The notes: generated from the sequence alone by a model not told the origin. Counted from the stretch's first letter, positions 1-7,231 are shown. The stretch is 16,218 nt of DNA from an uncultured Chthoniobacterales bacterium (GCA_955652155.1 CATPAT010000121.1:1-16218), one strand, 5' to 3'. Numbers and translations: made by a program.

Positions 1-1121
1 GGAAAAACTAGGACGGCGTGATGAATTCGCACTGCACCGGGAAGAACAAATATACCGATCGTGATCAAGGCAGCCGCGAACAAGAGAAACCGCGCAACTC
101 GAGCACGACTCTTTTTTCGGCTTGCCGTCATCGCCAGTAGCCACGCGCTACTCGCAATCAGGAAAATCACGCCGGCGAGAGAGCGTATTTGAGTTGGCTC
201 TTGGAACATTTTCTCAAAAACGCCGCCGGTATCCATCAGGCGATAAAAATAGGAGCCGTCGTAGGTCGAAATCATTGTGTGCAGTTTATCGGCAAATTCA
301 GCCGGTCCGCTGGAAGCTTTTCCGGACAGTCCGTACCTCAGGAGTCCGGGCATCTTGAAGAGGATTGGCGATGCAGCCAAAAGAAAACCAAGAGAGGCGA
401 ATGCAGTACGTGGGAGCTGTCCTCGCAGCGCTCGCCTCAGCATTCTTCCATAACAAAAAGTGCCGGCAATGAGGGAGCCGATCAGCAGAACCGCAAAATC
501 GATCTTGTTGAAAAATCCTAGTCCGGCAAAAAAGGCGGCGAAGAAAAGTTGCGCGGCTCGCTTTTGCCTGCACCAACGCACGATCAGATAAAAGGATGCG
601 CACCGGCAAATAAAACTGGGACCGGTAGCGCCCCAGTCCAGGACACCGAGAAAGAAATAGGCCGGATCGGTCGCCAGCACCGGACCAGCAATCAGTGCCG
701 CGCGGATGCCCAGCCAGCGCCACGTAGCCAGCATAAACAAAAGCAGAGCGATCGATGCCCAGCACAAATTTGTCAGCCGAAGCACGGCCACGTTGATTCC
801 AAATAAGGTGAAAGGGGGTATCAACATCCAGCTCTTCAACGCGCCAAGGTATGGCTGCACGAAGACGGGAAATGGACGGCCGAGAAAAACTGCAACTTCA
901 TTGTTAGGCATGTGCTGCCCGTGGACATGGCCGGTGATGAAATCCTTCGCCAGTCCGGCGAAGACCGCCTCGTCATAATAAAGTCCGGGAGCGGACAAAT
1001 TCTGTTTCGCCAGCAAAACAATCCCTGCCGCGAGTACAGCCCAGGCTGCGAGCAGCAAGATCAACTCATGGCGTCGCGAGAACGCCTCTGTGCCAGGGCC
1101 TTCGGGTCTAGTCGACATCAT
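1..1121 (-). CDS. GT-C type membrane glycosyltransferase (ArnT/PMT-like), 3' end cut by window
   Basis: I read one open minus-strand frame from the ATG pair at 1121-1116 through about 373 codons to the left edge without a stop. The product is a multi-pass membrane protein: the first membrane helix is at about residues 19-37, followed by an extracytoplasmic loop with LYYDEAVFAGLAKDF (Asp50-Glu51), then further helices and a loop containing LDWGAT. An Asp-Glu pair just after helix 1 is the usual acidic motif of GT-C glycosyltransferases of the ArnT/PMT (GT39/GT83) group, which move sugars from a polyprenyl-phosphate carrier to a lipid or protein on the outer face of the membrane. Donor and acceptor cannot be told. 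The start is either of two adjacent ATGs, and no clear Shine-Dalgarno is seen. It lies 103 bases downstream of the DUF2231 gene with a strong palindrome between them, so it may be a separate unit. Confidence 0.75.
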   Translation of the reverse strand, partial: MMSTRPEGPGTEAFSRRHELILLLAAWAVLAAGIVLLAKQNLSAPGLYYDEAVFAGLAKDFITGHVHGQHMPNNEVAVFLGRPFPVFVQPYLGALKSWMLIPPFTLFGINVAVLRLTNLCWASIALLLFMLATWRWLGIRAALIAGPVLATDPAYFFLGVLDWGATGPSFICRCASFYLIVRWCRQKRAAQLFFAAFFAGLGFFNKIDFAVLLIGSLIAGTFCYGRMLRRALRGQLPRTAFASLGFLLAASPILFKMPGLLRYGLSGKASSGPAEFADKLHTMISTYDGSYFYRLMDTGGVFEKMFQEPTQIRSLAGVIFLIASSAWLLAMTASRKKSRARVARFLLFAAALITIGIFVLPGAVRIHHAVLVF

Positions 1122-1154
1122 CTTCGCGCCGCGCCACGATGACAGCCTGTCGTG

Positions 1155-1176
1155 CACATTTCCATTTGGAAATGTG
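1155..1176. repeat. perfect 10-bp inverted repeat with TT centre
   Basis: The arms CACATTTCCA (1155-1164) and TGGAAATGTG (1167-1176) are perfect reverse complements around two bases. The site sits 34 bases before the glycosyltransferase start and 48 bases after the DUF2231 stop. It could be a terminator for the upstream unit, but no T-run follows on the minus strand. It could equally be a dimeric-protein operator for the glycosyltransferase. The symmetry is seen directly; the role is a guess. Confidence 0.5.
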
Positions 1177-1224
1177 GCGGCGCTCGGACGATCGCAGATT
1201 CGAGATTGACCCTACCGCTATTAC

Positions 1225-1689
1225 TTAGGGCGTTTCAACGCCGCTGAGGATTCCACCGAGATGCCCAGTGAGCGTAATCACCATCAACGCGAGCAACGTC
1301 ACTGCGAAATAAGCGATACGTGGCGGGTCGCCTTTTGCGCGGAGACGCGAGCGCATCCAGTAGAGAAAGAAGATTAGCGACGCCGAAGTCAGCGCGCAGA
1401 TCATATGCAGCAGTAAGTTGCCCTTGAGTGCGGCGCCTTCGAGCTGCCATTGCCAGGCTCCGAGGCCGGTCGCGATCGCCAAGGGCACAGTCAGCGCTGC
1501 ACCGACAAGATTATAATAAGCGACCGACGCGAGAACAGGTTGCTTGCGCCAGACCGCCAGCACTTCGAAGACAGCGCTCGCGATAAAGAGCGCAATCGGG
1601 AAATGAATGATCACCGGATGCTGCGCGTGTCCGGCAAGGAGTGCGGCCTTCAGATCGAAGGGATTCACGGACGCAAGGAATGGTTTCAT
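1225..1689 (-). CDS. DUF2231 four-helix membrane protein
   Basis: The 154-residue product is an integral membrane protein with about four helices (near residues 28-46, 57-80, 90-112 and 126-148). It carries the DUF2231 hallmark HPVIIHFPIAL (His24 and His29), with further histidines near helix ends at His95 (LLLHMICA) and His143 (LTGHLGG). Paired histidines in or beside membrane helices suggest heme or metal binding, and the family is often found beside cytochromes and copper proteins, but no reaction is established for it. It is 43 bases downstream of the cupredoxin gene on the same strand, so co-transcription is likely. The ATG at 1689 is the only reasonable start, with a weak AAGG about 14 bases upstream. 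Family assignment is confident; function is unknown. Confidence 0.8.
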   Translation of the reverse strand: MKPFLASVNPFDLKAALLAGHAQHPVIIHFPIALFIASAVFEVLAVWRKQPVLASVAYYNLVGAALTVPLAIATGLGAWQWQLEGAALKGNLLLHMICALTSASLIFFLYWMRSRLRAKGDPPRIAYFAVTLLALMVITLTGHLGGILSGVETP

Positions 1690-1732
1690 GATCGCTTCAG
1701 TACCTTATAAAGCGGACGCCATTCGTTCATTA

Positions 1733-2071
1733 CTACTTCACCACAACGATCGTCCCAGTCATCTTCGGATGAACTGAGCAAAAGTAGGTGTAAGTGCCGG
1801 GAGCGCCGGCTGTGATTGTGAACTCTTGATCCGTGTCGAGCGCGGTCGATTTCTTAAACTGCTTCTCGACGCTGACAATGGTGTGAGGTTCTTCGTCCCG
1901 GTTAATCCAGGTCACCTTCTCGCCAGACTTCACCGTTATGGTCTTGGGATTGAACGCGAAGTCTTTGATCTCGATTCTGTTTTGTTTGGTGTTGTCTGTG
2001 TTCTTCATCTCGCCACCGAGCGCGAAGAGGGACAGATTGAGAACAGCGATGCTGGACAAGAGCGCCGCCAT
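1733..2071 (-). CDS. exported amicyanin/plastocyanin-like cupredoxin
   Basis: This 112-residue type 1 (blue) copper protein starts with a hydrophobic segment (residues 2-19) that should act as a signal peptide, followed by a domain of about 85 residues. The copper ligands are visible: His63 in EPHTIV, and Cys98, His101 and Met104 in CSVHPKM. The short Cys-x2-His-x2-Met loop is the amicyanin/pseudoazurin pattern. The family shuttles single electrons in the periplasm. It lies 41 bases after the phosphoesterase gene and 43 bases before DUF2231, all on one strand, which fits one transcript. A membrane neighbour rich in histidine (DUF2231) is a possible redox partner, but this is inference. No good Shine-Dalgarno precedes the ATG at 2071. 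Confidence 0.9.
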   Translation of the reverse strand: MAALLSSIAVLNLSLFALGGEMKNTDNTKQNRIEIKDFAFNPKTITVKSGEKVTWINRDEEPHTIVSVEKQFKKSTALDTDQEFTITAGAPGTYTYFCSVHPKMTGTIVVVK

Positions 2072-2112
2072 TTTATTTTTGGGAGTTAAGAGTAATCATA
2101 GTTTGAGTAGAT

Positions 2113-3078
2113 CTAGCTGAGGTTTGAATCGACGGCGGCGAGTGCAGATTTGCCCTGCTTGTATTGAACATTCGTTAGGCCGAGCAGGCTGCGCAGCTGC
2201 TCAGCTGGGACTTTCATGGGACCCGGTGATGGCGCCGTTCCAGGTGCGGGCTGGGGAAATGCAGTAGACATCGCAGTGTGAAACGTCACGTTCCCTTCGA
2301 CCTTCTGAAGGACTTGATGGATGTGTCCGTTGAGGACGGTCACCGAGCCGAAACGTTTCAAATATCCCAAAGCCCGCTCGCTGTCGCTCGTACCCCAGCC
2401 CCACTGCGGATAAACCGCCCACAGAGGGATATGAGCGAAAACAACGATCGGCGTGCTCGATCCAAGATCCTTTACGTCGGCCTCGAGCCATTCGAGTTGC
2501 TCGTCGCCGAGTTGACCCAAGCCGCCGGCCTGAAGGTTCAGGACATTGACCAGGCCAATGAAGTGGACTCCATTTTTGTTAAAGCTGTACCAACCTGAGC
2601 CCTTAGCTTCGACGCTCTTTAAATAACGGTCGCGGTAAAGCTTTCCCCCATCATTGAGCACATCATGCTCGCCCGGAACATAGAAAACGTCCTTGGTCCG
2701 GCAGCTCTTGAGCACCTCATCGAAAGTGTCGAACTCCTCGGGCTTCGAGAGCTGCGTGATGTCTCCAGTGTGGATAAGGAAAGCCGGCGGGGTGGGCATC
2801 GCGTTGATGCGATCGAGAGCAATCTTGAACGTCTCCGTCACATCTTTGTTTGCCTCTTTGCTGAAGCCGATGTGACTATCGCTAATCTGGAGAAAGCTAA
2901 GGTCCGTTGCTGCCGGCAACGAGCCTCCCGCCTTCGCGATTTCAGCAAGGGTTCTGGATGCCAGCACCCCGCCGCTTATGGTCCAAAGCAAGCCGGTCCC
3001 GGCCCACGCCATGCATTGGAGAAATCCGCGGCGATCGATTCCGTCATGTTCGTGATCGTGAGAAATGTAATCTGGCAT
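2113..3078 (-). CDS. Tat-exported calcineurin-like metallophosphoesterase
   Basis: This is a 321-residue phosphoesterase of the CpdA/calcineurin-like group. A twin-arginine signal opens it (RRGFLQCMAW, Arg16-Arg17, then a hydrophobic stretch), so it is folded in the cytoplasm and exported, probably loaded with metal. The binuclear-metal motifs follow in order: SDSH (Asp67, His69), TGD (Asp106), GEHD (137-139), AHIP (His216) and GHIH (His252, His254). The third motif is usually GNHD; here the metal-binding Asn is Glu. I chose the ATG at 3078 because AGGAG stands seven bases before it; an in-frame ATG at 3117 would add 13 residues and has only a weak, close AGGA. Substrate unknown. It sits between the ferritin-like and cupredoxin genes and probably shares their regulation. 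Confidence 0.88.
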   Translation of the reverse strand: MPDYISHDHEHDGIDRRGFLQCMAWAGTGLLWTISGGVLASRTLAEIAKAGGSLPAATDLSFLQISDSHIGFSKEANKDVTETFKIALDRINAMPTPPAFLIHTGDITQLSKPEEFDTFDEVLKSCRTKDVFYVPGEHDVLNDGGKLYRDRYLKSVEAKGSGWYSFNKNGVHFIGLVNVLNLQAGGLGQLGDEQLEWLEADVKDLGSSTPIVVFAHIPLWAVYPQWGWGTSDSERALGYLKRFGSVTVLNGHIHQVLQKVEGNVTFHTAMSTAFPQPAPGTAPSPGPMKVPAEQLRSLLGLTNVQYKQGKSALAAVDSNLS

Positions 3079-3085
3079 AATTTGG

Positions 3086-3090
3086 CTCCT
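3086..3090 (-). promoter_or_regulatory. Shine-Dalgarno AGGAG deciding the phosphoesterase start
   Basis: AGGAG on the minus strand lies seven bases upstream of the ATG at 3078. It is one of the clearest ribosome binding sites in the window and argues for the internal start over the longer frame beginning at 3117. Confidence 0.7.
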
Positions 3091-3236
3091 AAATTGGTTG
3101 GTAAGATTTGGTTTCATCTGTTCCTACCGATTGGGCGCGATTTTATTCCCCGAAATCGTTCCCAACGGGGCGAGCGAGGGTAATTTTCCGCGACTTCTGC
3201 TTGGTCGTTGCTGCTTTTGGGCGCTCGTCTTTGCAG

Positions 3237-3275
3237 AAACGCCGCGCTCAGGCGTCGGCCCGCAGCGCGGCGTTT
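3237..3275 (-). terminator. 12-bp hairpin between ferritin-like and phosphoesterase genes
   Basis: AAACGCCGCGCT (3237-3248) and AGCGCGGCGTTT (3264-3275) pair perfectly around a 15-base loop. On the minus strand the hairpin begins 18 bases after the ferritin-like stop. Only three T follow the stem, so it is an incomplete intrinsic terminator. It could stop most transcripts, or act as a processing or stability element so that the ferritin-like mRNA exceeds the downstream genes. Confidence 0.5.
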
Positions 3276-3293
3276 GAAACCGATGCAGTACGG

Positions 3294-4469
3294 TCAGTCG
3301 GTTTGTCTCTCGGCCGCATCTGCAGCGCGCGCCAAAGACTTGATTAGCTGCAGAAACTGAGCGGATTGTCCTACGAACAGTCCGTCCGAGATAAAGCTGT
3401 TGATCGCGCCGGTTGCATCTAACTGTCCTGGACCGCTCGGGCGAATGATCGCGCAAGCCGGCAGGCTTGGACTGATGAATTCGCACGGCTCGGGCATGAT
3501 CAGGTTCGACTGTAGCGTCTCTGGTTGCCCCGTCGCGAGATCCTCAAAGGTCACACTCGAATTGTTAATAGGATCGAAGTCTGTTAACGGCGTGGCATTG
3601 CCTGCCTTATCCTGCCACGTCTGAAAGTGCATGATCTCCGATCCGCCGATGCTGATAAGGATTCGCAAAACTTCCAGGCTGGTGACTTTCTGAGCGAGCG
3701 TTGCGTAAAGGCTAGTGCCGCCTTGCTCAATAAAGCCGAAGTGAAATCCCGCGGTGAAAGCGATTGCTTTGATGTGGTCGCTGGGATTGTTCGGATCGTC
3801 GAGTTCGGCATTACTTCTGGGAATCGCCGTATGCTGTCCGGTGTTCAAACTCGGAACAGCATTTGGGAAGGTTGCGCCGAAATCAGGGTTGGTGGTGCTG
3901 CGATAGCGGGTCCACCAACTGGTGTCCACCGTGAGCTGCTTGAGGTTGGTCAGTCGTCCAGTCTGCGGAACGAACGAGACCTGGCTGGGCGCCAAATTCT
4001 TGAACTGGCTCAAGTCGACCTGCTGCTCCCCTTTGGATTTTAAATAGGCGTTGAGGAAAGCGGCATGGCTCAGCTCATCGTCGGTGTTGTCGGAAATGTA
4101 CTGCAGCTGGTCCCCATCGAGAATTTGAAGTCCAGCCGTGTAGCCGGTCGTAGGCGCATCAACGCCGCCGAGTTCGGTATATTGCTGCCACAGATCGGCC
4201 TCGATCAGTTCGGCAGCGGCCAGCAGCTGAAGAATGGCAACATCACCACGGGTAAGAGCCTTGTTATTTTTTTTACCAAGATCGCGCGCTTTGGCAGACT
4301 CGCTAAGTAAGGCGGCTCCGGGCACGAGAAGAGCTGCGCCCAGCCCGAGATTTCTTAGAAAAGATCGCCGGGCGAGGCGGCTCGGCCCCGAGAACGAGGT
4401 CGCTAATTGCGATGATTCTGTGGTCTCTTTGGCGTCGTTGTTGTCGGAATGATGGATATCAGATTGCAT
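3294..4469 (-). CDS. Tat-exported ferritin-like protein
   Basis: The 391-residue protein has a twin-arginine signal (LARRSFLRNLGLGAALLVPGA, Arg34-Arg35) and then a ferritin-like helical domain of the Ferritin_2/DUF4439-like kind. Candidate diiron ligands recur with the expected helix spacing: Glu87/Glu90 in AAELIEADLWQQY, Glu132 and His135 in DDELSHAAF, Glu248 in FGFIEQGG, and Glu278 with His281 in SEIMHFQTW. The two ExxH motifs mark helices 2 and 4 of a four-helix bundle. About 110 residues separate the halves of the bundle, and about 100 residues rich in Pro, Ser and Asn follow it. It could oxidise or store iron, or protect against peroxide, outside the cytoplasm; which one is not shown. 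The start ATG at 4469 has an A-rich leader without a clear Shine-Dalgarno. Confidence 0.85.
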   Translation of the reverse strand: MQSDIHHSDNNDAKETTESSQLATSFSGPSRLARRSFLRNLGLGAALLVPGAALLSESAKARDLGKKNNKALTRGDVAILQLLAAAELIEADLWQQYTELGGVDAPTTGYTAGLQILDGDQLQYISDNTDDELSHAAFLNAYLKSKGEQQVDLSQFKNLAPSQVSFVPQTGRLTNLKQLTVDTSWWTRYRSTTNPDFGATFPNAVPSLNTGQHTAIPRSNAELDDPNNPSDHIKAIAFTAGFHFGFIEQGGTSLYATLAQKVTSLEVLRILISIGGSEIMHFQTWQDKAGNATPLTDFDPINNSSVTFEDLATGQPETLQSNLIMPEPCEFISPSLPACAIIRPSGPGQLDATGAINSFISDGLFVGQSAQFLQLIKSLARAADAAERQTD

Positions 4470-4509
4470 AGAATGTGGGTTTTATTTTGGTTTTGATTTA
4501 GGTGCTTGG

Positions 4510-4541
4510 CAGATTGCCTCGCGCCTTTCCCTACCAATCTG
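4510..4541. repeat. 7-bp inverted repeat before ferritin-like gene
   Basis: CAGATTG (4510-4516) and CAATCTG (4535-4541) face each other across 18 bases in the 80-base gap between the second hypothetical gene and the ferritin-like start. It lies just after the stop at 4550 on the minus strand. It may be a weak terminator or part of a promoter/operator; the sequence does not decide. Confidence 0.3.
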
Positions 4542-4549
4542 ATGCATTT

Positions 4550-5074
4550 TTATTCCAAAAATCTTTTAGCGTGAGACACTCTTTGGTCGGCCAGACGGAG
4601 TGCGTGCTTGGCTCGAGCGAATCGTTTCTCCATATCCGCTTGCTCACCGTCTAGGTTGAGGACCGTCCGCCGGCCTGCAGTGATAACAACGTGCACGCGG
4701 AGGTATCCCTCCTTCTCTGATCGAACTTCGAGCGTGTAGGCTCCGACCGGGAGCATCACAACCTCAGGAATTTCGTCACTCCGCGAAATGTGATTTGCCA
4801 CATTTTTGAAGAACTTTCCGTCGGTCGTGTAGATCGAGTAAGAACTGTGTGCATAGTAGGGCACACCACCGTCATCGAACTGATCAGTGGCCGAATACAC
4901 TGTGAGGTAGCCCTGAGATAGCTCGGTTCGATAGTCCAACCCAGGTCTTACCGCCCCGGGAAATAGCGGATCTTTACCTCCCGCCCGGACGACCGCTACA
5001 GAGCAAAGGTATAGACCGGGTAAAGCGACCAAAAGAATTGCTTTTGAATAGCAAGCGCTAAGTAGTGATTTCAT
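4550..5074 (-). CDS. secreted hypothetical protein, beta-rich domain
   Basis: The 174-residue product starts with a signal peptide (a hydrophobic run to about residue 28, with an AGG cleavage region near 31-33). I do not recognise a named family. Residues 45-140 alternate in the way of a beta-sandwich, ending in LPVGAYTLEVRSE then LRVHVVITAGRRTVLNLDG. This resembles PEGA or carboxypeptidase-regulatory-like folds, where a value or text is appended to a surface protein. The last 30 residues are charged and helical. I place the start at the ATG at 5074, five bases after the upstream gene's stop, because that gives a clean signal peptide and tight coupling. A TTG at 5134 would extend it by 20 residues. 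Confidence 0.65.
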   Translation of the reverse strand: MKSLLSACYSKAILLVALPGLYLCSVAVVRAGGKDPLFPGAVRPGLDYRTELSQGYLTVYSATDQFDDGGVPYYAHSSYSIYTTDGKFFKNVANHISRSDEIPEVVMLPVGAYTLEVRSEKEGYLRVHVVITAGRRTVLNLDGEQADMEKRFARAKHALRLADQRVSHAKRFLE

Positions 5075-5079
5075 TGGTG

Positions 5080-5547
5080 TTAGTAAGCTGGGGACGATGA
5101 TTTGCGTGATTGGGTAGATGCTGACTTCGAGCAAATGGAATCCTGGTTCGAGCCGCGAAGACGTGGAGCTGTCGGTGAGTCCGGTATGCCTGTTGCTTGC
5201 TGATTCGCGTAATCGATTAGAGACGGGTCATTGAACGCTTCTTTGAAGTTATTCACCACCGTAGCTACGGATTGCCACGAAATTATCGGTGAGGACTTGT
5301 TAGGCGCGCCTGGCTTTGTCGCGCCCGCGCAACCGCCCTGATCCTGGTGCCTGATGGTGAGATCCCCGATTGTACCTTTGTCAAACGATGGCTGTTTGAT
5401 TTGTGATTCTTTGCCGCCAATCGTGCCGAGTAGGGCGAGAACGATAAACATCAGGAGCGCGAGCGTTTGCTGGTTCAGGTACTTGTGTAAGGTGGACCGC
5501 ACCCTGACTGAGGCGGGCAGTTGATGATAAAGAGAATGAGAAAACAT
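5080..5547 (-). CDS. small single-pass membrane hypothetical protein
   Basis: This 155-residue protein has a basic N-terminus, one membrane helix at about residues 28-44 (TLALLMFIVLALLGTIGG), and an outside part with no motif I recognise. Its last 30 residues are low-complexity Ser/Lys-rich. AAAGG lies about 9 bases before the ATG at 5547, an acceptable ribosome site. Its stop is five bases from the next gene's ATG, so the two are probably translated together. It is the first gene after the sigma/anti-sigma pair and may be one of its targets. Coding is supported by the length, the membrane helix and the coupling rather than by homology. Confidence 0.6.
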   Translation of the reverse strand: MFSHSLYHQLPASVRVRSTLHKYLNQQTLALLMFIVLALLGTIGGKESQIKQPSFDKGTIGDLTIRHQDQGGCAGATKPGAPNKSSPIISWQSVATVVNNFKEAFNDPSLIDYANQQATGIPDSPTAPRLRGSNQDSICSKSASTQSRKSSSPAY

Positions 5548-5838
5548 AGTTGTGAGCCTTTCAGTGTTTCAGCTTCGTTGTGAAGGTTGCATGATGTCGT
5601 ATTCACTTATTCATACCGGGTTTGATGCGTGAATATTCCAACCGCGTCCGAAGATCTTCGGTAAATCGAAGCTGCTAAGAGGACTTAGGGTCGCGAAACG
5701 GCAGCGGGGCGTTGCCCGCGACGCCGATTTGAGGGAAACAATCGGATGTCGAGACTTCGCAGGACCTCCGTCGGACATGATCGGAGGTCTTAGGAGTGGA
5801 TTATGATTGGGGCTACCATCCGTTAAGTTCTGGCCGCA
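5548..5838. other. intergenic gap between anti-sigma and hypothetical genes
   Basis: No gene is seen in these 291 bases. They hold an 8-bp hairpin just after the anti-sigma gene (arms GACCTCCG at 5763-5770 and CGGAGGTC at 5782-5789, 11-base loop). A perfect 14-bp palindrome, CCGAAGATCTTCGG, lies at 5648-5661, about 100 bases before the next gene. The minus-strand promoter for the gene at 5547 is expected here. I could not identify a convincing -35/-10 pair. Confidence 0.45.
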
Positions 5839-6681
5839 TCAGCGGCGTGGCAGCTGTTTTTCGAAAACTTGCTTGAAAGCTTGTAGGTCGTTATCGCTCA
5901 CGTCGGAAACAGCCCAATAGTTGAAATCTGAATCGACCCAATGCAGGAGCTGATAACCTTGGCGCGTTATCCTCTTGTCCGCGCTAACCGATCCCGATTC
6001 TGCCGGCCAAACGAATAGATTAATAAAATGTTTGCGCCTTTGGTAGACCAACGCCGCGACAGGCCTGTTGTCGAGATAATCCAGGCGACCGCCAACCAGC
6101 GGAAAACCCTCGCTGCTTAGATCGACCACCACAGGTGCGAAATCGAGCTTCGCGTCCAGCCACGGTTTTACCGTGTGTTGATCGGAGGAAGCGACGTCGG
6201 TGAGGTGGTTTGCCATTAGTGAACGCACATGACTGGCGATGAGTTGCGTCGCCAAGAATTGATCCGCCCCAGGTCGCCGCAATCGGGGCGCTAAGTTAAA
6301 AGCGATGATGGCGGCCAGGACGATGGCCGCGGCAAGCGCCAGCCAATTCCATTGTGTTCCGAAAAGAACAGCTCGCCGTTCCGACTGTTTGCTCTGAATT
6401 AGCGACGGAAATAGCGACGGTATATTTCGTGAAACGCTTCGCGGTGATCGTTCGGCGATCTCTTCTCGCAACGAGGCCTGAATTCGCTCACGTAATCCGG
6501 AAGGCGCCTTGTAATAAGGAGTTGCCTTGCCGATCGAACGAATTAGCGCGGAATGCGTTTTGTAGGCTTCATCACACTTTTGGCACTCCCGCAAATGCTG
6601 TTCGATCGTCTGGTTGGCAATTGGATCCAGTTCGCCATCCAAATAGCCATCCATCAGCTTTATGGCTTCGTCGCACGTCAT
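5839..6681 (-). CDS. zf-HC2 membrane anti-sigma factor
   Basis: The 280-residue protein has an N-terminal zinc-binding anti-sigma domain with Cys3, His29, Cys33 and Cys36 (the HLRECQKC motif), then a linker and one membrane helix at about residues 111-131. A periplasmic domain of about 150 residues follows. Such proteins hold an ECF sigma factor inactive at the membrane until an outside or redox signal releases it. The gene begins seven bases after the sigma-factor stop, the standard pairing of regulator and partner. The His-x3-Cys-x2-Cys group makes thiol oxidation a possible trigger, as in RsrA-type factors, but that is inferred. The periplasmic domain is not recognised. Confidence 0.85.
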   Translation of the reverse strand: MTCDEAIKLMDGYLDGELDPIANQTIEQHLRECQKCDEAYKTHSALIRSIGKATPYYKAPSGLRERIQASLREEIAERSPRSVSRNIPSLFPSLIQSKQSERRAVLFGTQWNWLALAAAIVLAAIIAFNLAPRLRRPGADQFLATQLIASHVRSLMANHLTDVASSDQHTVKPWLDAKLDFAPVVVDLSSEGFPLVGGRLDYLDNRPVAALVYQRRKHFINLFVWPAESGSVSADKRITRQGYQLLHWVDSDFNYWAVSDVSDNDLQAFKQVFEKQLPRR

Positions 6682-6688
6682 CTTATAT

Positions 6689-7231
6689 CTACTTACTCAT
6701 TCGAGCCGCCAAATATTCCTTAAGCTTGGCGCGCGCCCGGGCAAGGCGCGACATAACTGTGCCCGGGGGAATTTGCGCGATCTCGGATATTTCCTTGTAG
6801 GAGAGACCCTCCTGGTGCCGCAACGCCAGGATCTCACGAAATTCCGAAGGCAGTTCATCCATTGCTTCTTTGATCAGTTCCGCGTCCTCACTATGCTCCA
6901 GAATCGTCGCGGGGCTAACAGACTCGTGCCCGGCCACGTGTATTTCTTCGTCAAAAGTTGTCGTCAAATCGACCGCGCGGTTCTTTTTGAGCAACGTGTA
7001 GGAGGTATTTCGGACAATCGTCAGCAACCAAGCCCGGCCGTTGGAGCCATGGAATCCAGCGAAAGATTTAAACGCTCGCAGATACGCCTCCTGAACCACA
7101 TCCTGTGCATCCTGGTCGTTGCGAAGGAGCCATCTGGCCAAATTGTGGGCTGCATCCAGATGAGGCAGCATCACTTCTTCAAAAGAGCCCACGTCCTCTT
7201 GCTCGCGTCGCTGTGTCACGTCGGGAGACAC
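6689..7231 (-). CDS. ECF-family RNA polymerase sigma-70 factor
   Basis: The 180-residue product has the two conserved sigma regions. Region 2 is at about residues 24-86, with DAQDVVQEAYLRAFKSF and RAWLLTIVRNTSYTLLKK for core binding and -10 recognition. Region 4 is at about 118-172, with LPSEFREILALRHQEGLSYKEISEI then PGTVMSRLARAR, the helix-turn-helix for the -35 element. The start is GTG at 7231: the residues before Met21 (SFEEV followed by MLPHLDAAHNLARWL) look like the conserved family N-terminus, so a later ATG would cut into it. No clear Shine-Dalgarno is visible. It is coupled to the anti-sigma gene. Its target promoters are not identified from this window. Confidence 0.92.
   Translation of the reverse strand: MSPDVTQRREQEDVGSFEEVMLPHLDAAHNLARWLLRNDQDAQDVVQEAYLRAFKSFAGFHGSNGRAWLLTIVRNTSYTLLKKNRAVDLTTTFDEEIHVAGHESVSPATILEHSEDAELIKEAMDELPSEFREILALRHQEGLSYKEISEIAQIPPGTVMSRLARARAKLKEYLAARMSK

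Noticed and set aside
298..765. 155-codon minus-strand open frame
   Set aside because: It overlaps the longer glycosyltransferase frame, which gives a coherent multi-helix protein with a GT-C motif; this frame gives a Cys- and Arg-rich sequence with no domain.
5075..5134. TTG start at 5134 for the secreted hypothetical protein
   Set aside because: It overlaps the upstream gene by 55 bases and adds residues before a complete signal peptide; the ATG at 5074 fits better.
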